Below, piece by piece: positions 36,712-36,723 of a DNA stretch of 36,723 nucleotides. Source of the stretch: Archangiaceae bacterium (GTDB lineage: Bacteria > Myxococcota > Myxococcia > Myxococcales > Myxococcaceae); the NCBI GenBank assembly GCA_016879935.1, contig JAACJQ010000275.1:1-36723 (forward strand), given 5' to 3'. A program made the position numbers and the translations under genes. The notes below the pieces were generated by a model. The model made no database searches, was not told the DNA's origin, and saw only the letters and a list, made by a program, of their open reading frames with translations. Position 1 is the stretch's first letter, and each line of letters starts with the position of its first letter.

Positions 36712-36723
36712 ATGCTCCGCGGC
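36712..36723 (+). CDS. Start of a new gene, cut by the window edge
   Basis: ATG at 36712 with TGAGGAT about 4-10 nt upstream; only M-L-R-G is visible, so nothing can be said of the product. Called because of the ribosome-binding site and the divergent promoter-like gap of 138 bp. Confidence 0.35.

Overview
The window looks like chromosomal DNA of a myxobacterium (phylum Myxococcota, probably order Myxococcales). The reasons are very high GC with strong third-position GC; a surface protein ending in a Gly/Ala/Ser-rich linker and a GCGC plus membrane helix plus Arg cluster tail of the MYXO-CTERM kind; a large lipoprotein with thrombospondin type 3 repeats and a VWA domain that resembles the gliding-motility lipoprotein CglD; and many two-component and c-di-GMP proteins. 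No rRNA, tRNA, insertion sequence, phage gene or CRISPR array is visible. Coding density is high and no gene-free stretch exceeds 300 bases. The longest gaps are 4233-4340, 12042-12207, 21376-21492, 22450-22563, 31042-31161 and 36574-36711.

Left part (1-13.7 kb): the 3' part of a repeat-rich surface protein, then an archaeal-type AAA ATPase fused to a Holliday-junction-resolvase-like nuclease domain. The ATPase gene is preceded by three 14-bp dyads at an exact 16-bp period. Convergent to it is a three-gene minus-strand cassette in the order yqiJ-like OB-fold membrane protein, yqiK-like flotillin, and a giant 1856-residue DUF3686/AAA 'DNA repair' ATPase. This cassette is the best candidate for a poorly described multi-protein membrane machine. 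Two of its proteins carry unusual internal repeats: 11-residue amphipathic repeats in the YqiJ-like protein and six DLxPxLxxL repeats in the ATPase tail. A small DUF309-like/CPXCG zinc protein lies just upstream.

Middle part (13.7-24.2 kb): a beta-keto acid cleavage enzyme with a clear intrinsic terminator, a GuaB1-type GMP reductase, divergent rarA and a short-chain dehydrogenase. Then come a sensor kinase and sigma54 response regulator overlapping by ATGA, a diguanylate cyclase with a degenerate receiver, and a plus-strand pair of a family 2 glycosyltransferase and a YdjC/HpnK-type deacetylase.

Right part (24.2-36.7 kb): the VWA lipoprotein; a fadI-fadJ-methyltransferase operon with a recognisable promoter and overlapping operator-like dyad; and a minus-strand operon running PilZ protein, maltoporin-like porin, alpha-amylase lipoprotein, WGR/TIGR02996 protein. 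The amylase reading frame is broken by one apparent extra base. A new plus-strand gene begins at the last bases.

Two regulatory threads are visible. A nearly identical 18-bp dyad (14 of 18 positions) lies upstream of both the keto-acid cleavage gene and fadI, suggesting one acyl-CoA- or ketoacid-responsive regulator. Several genes point to c-di-GMP control (GGDEF protein, PilZ protein at the head of the porin/amylase operon). All functional assignments rest on motif recognition and remembered family features; no database search was run.
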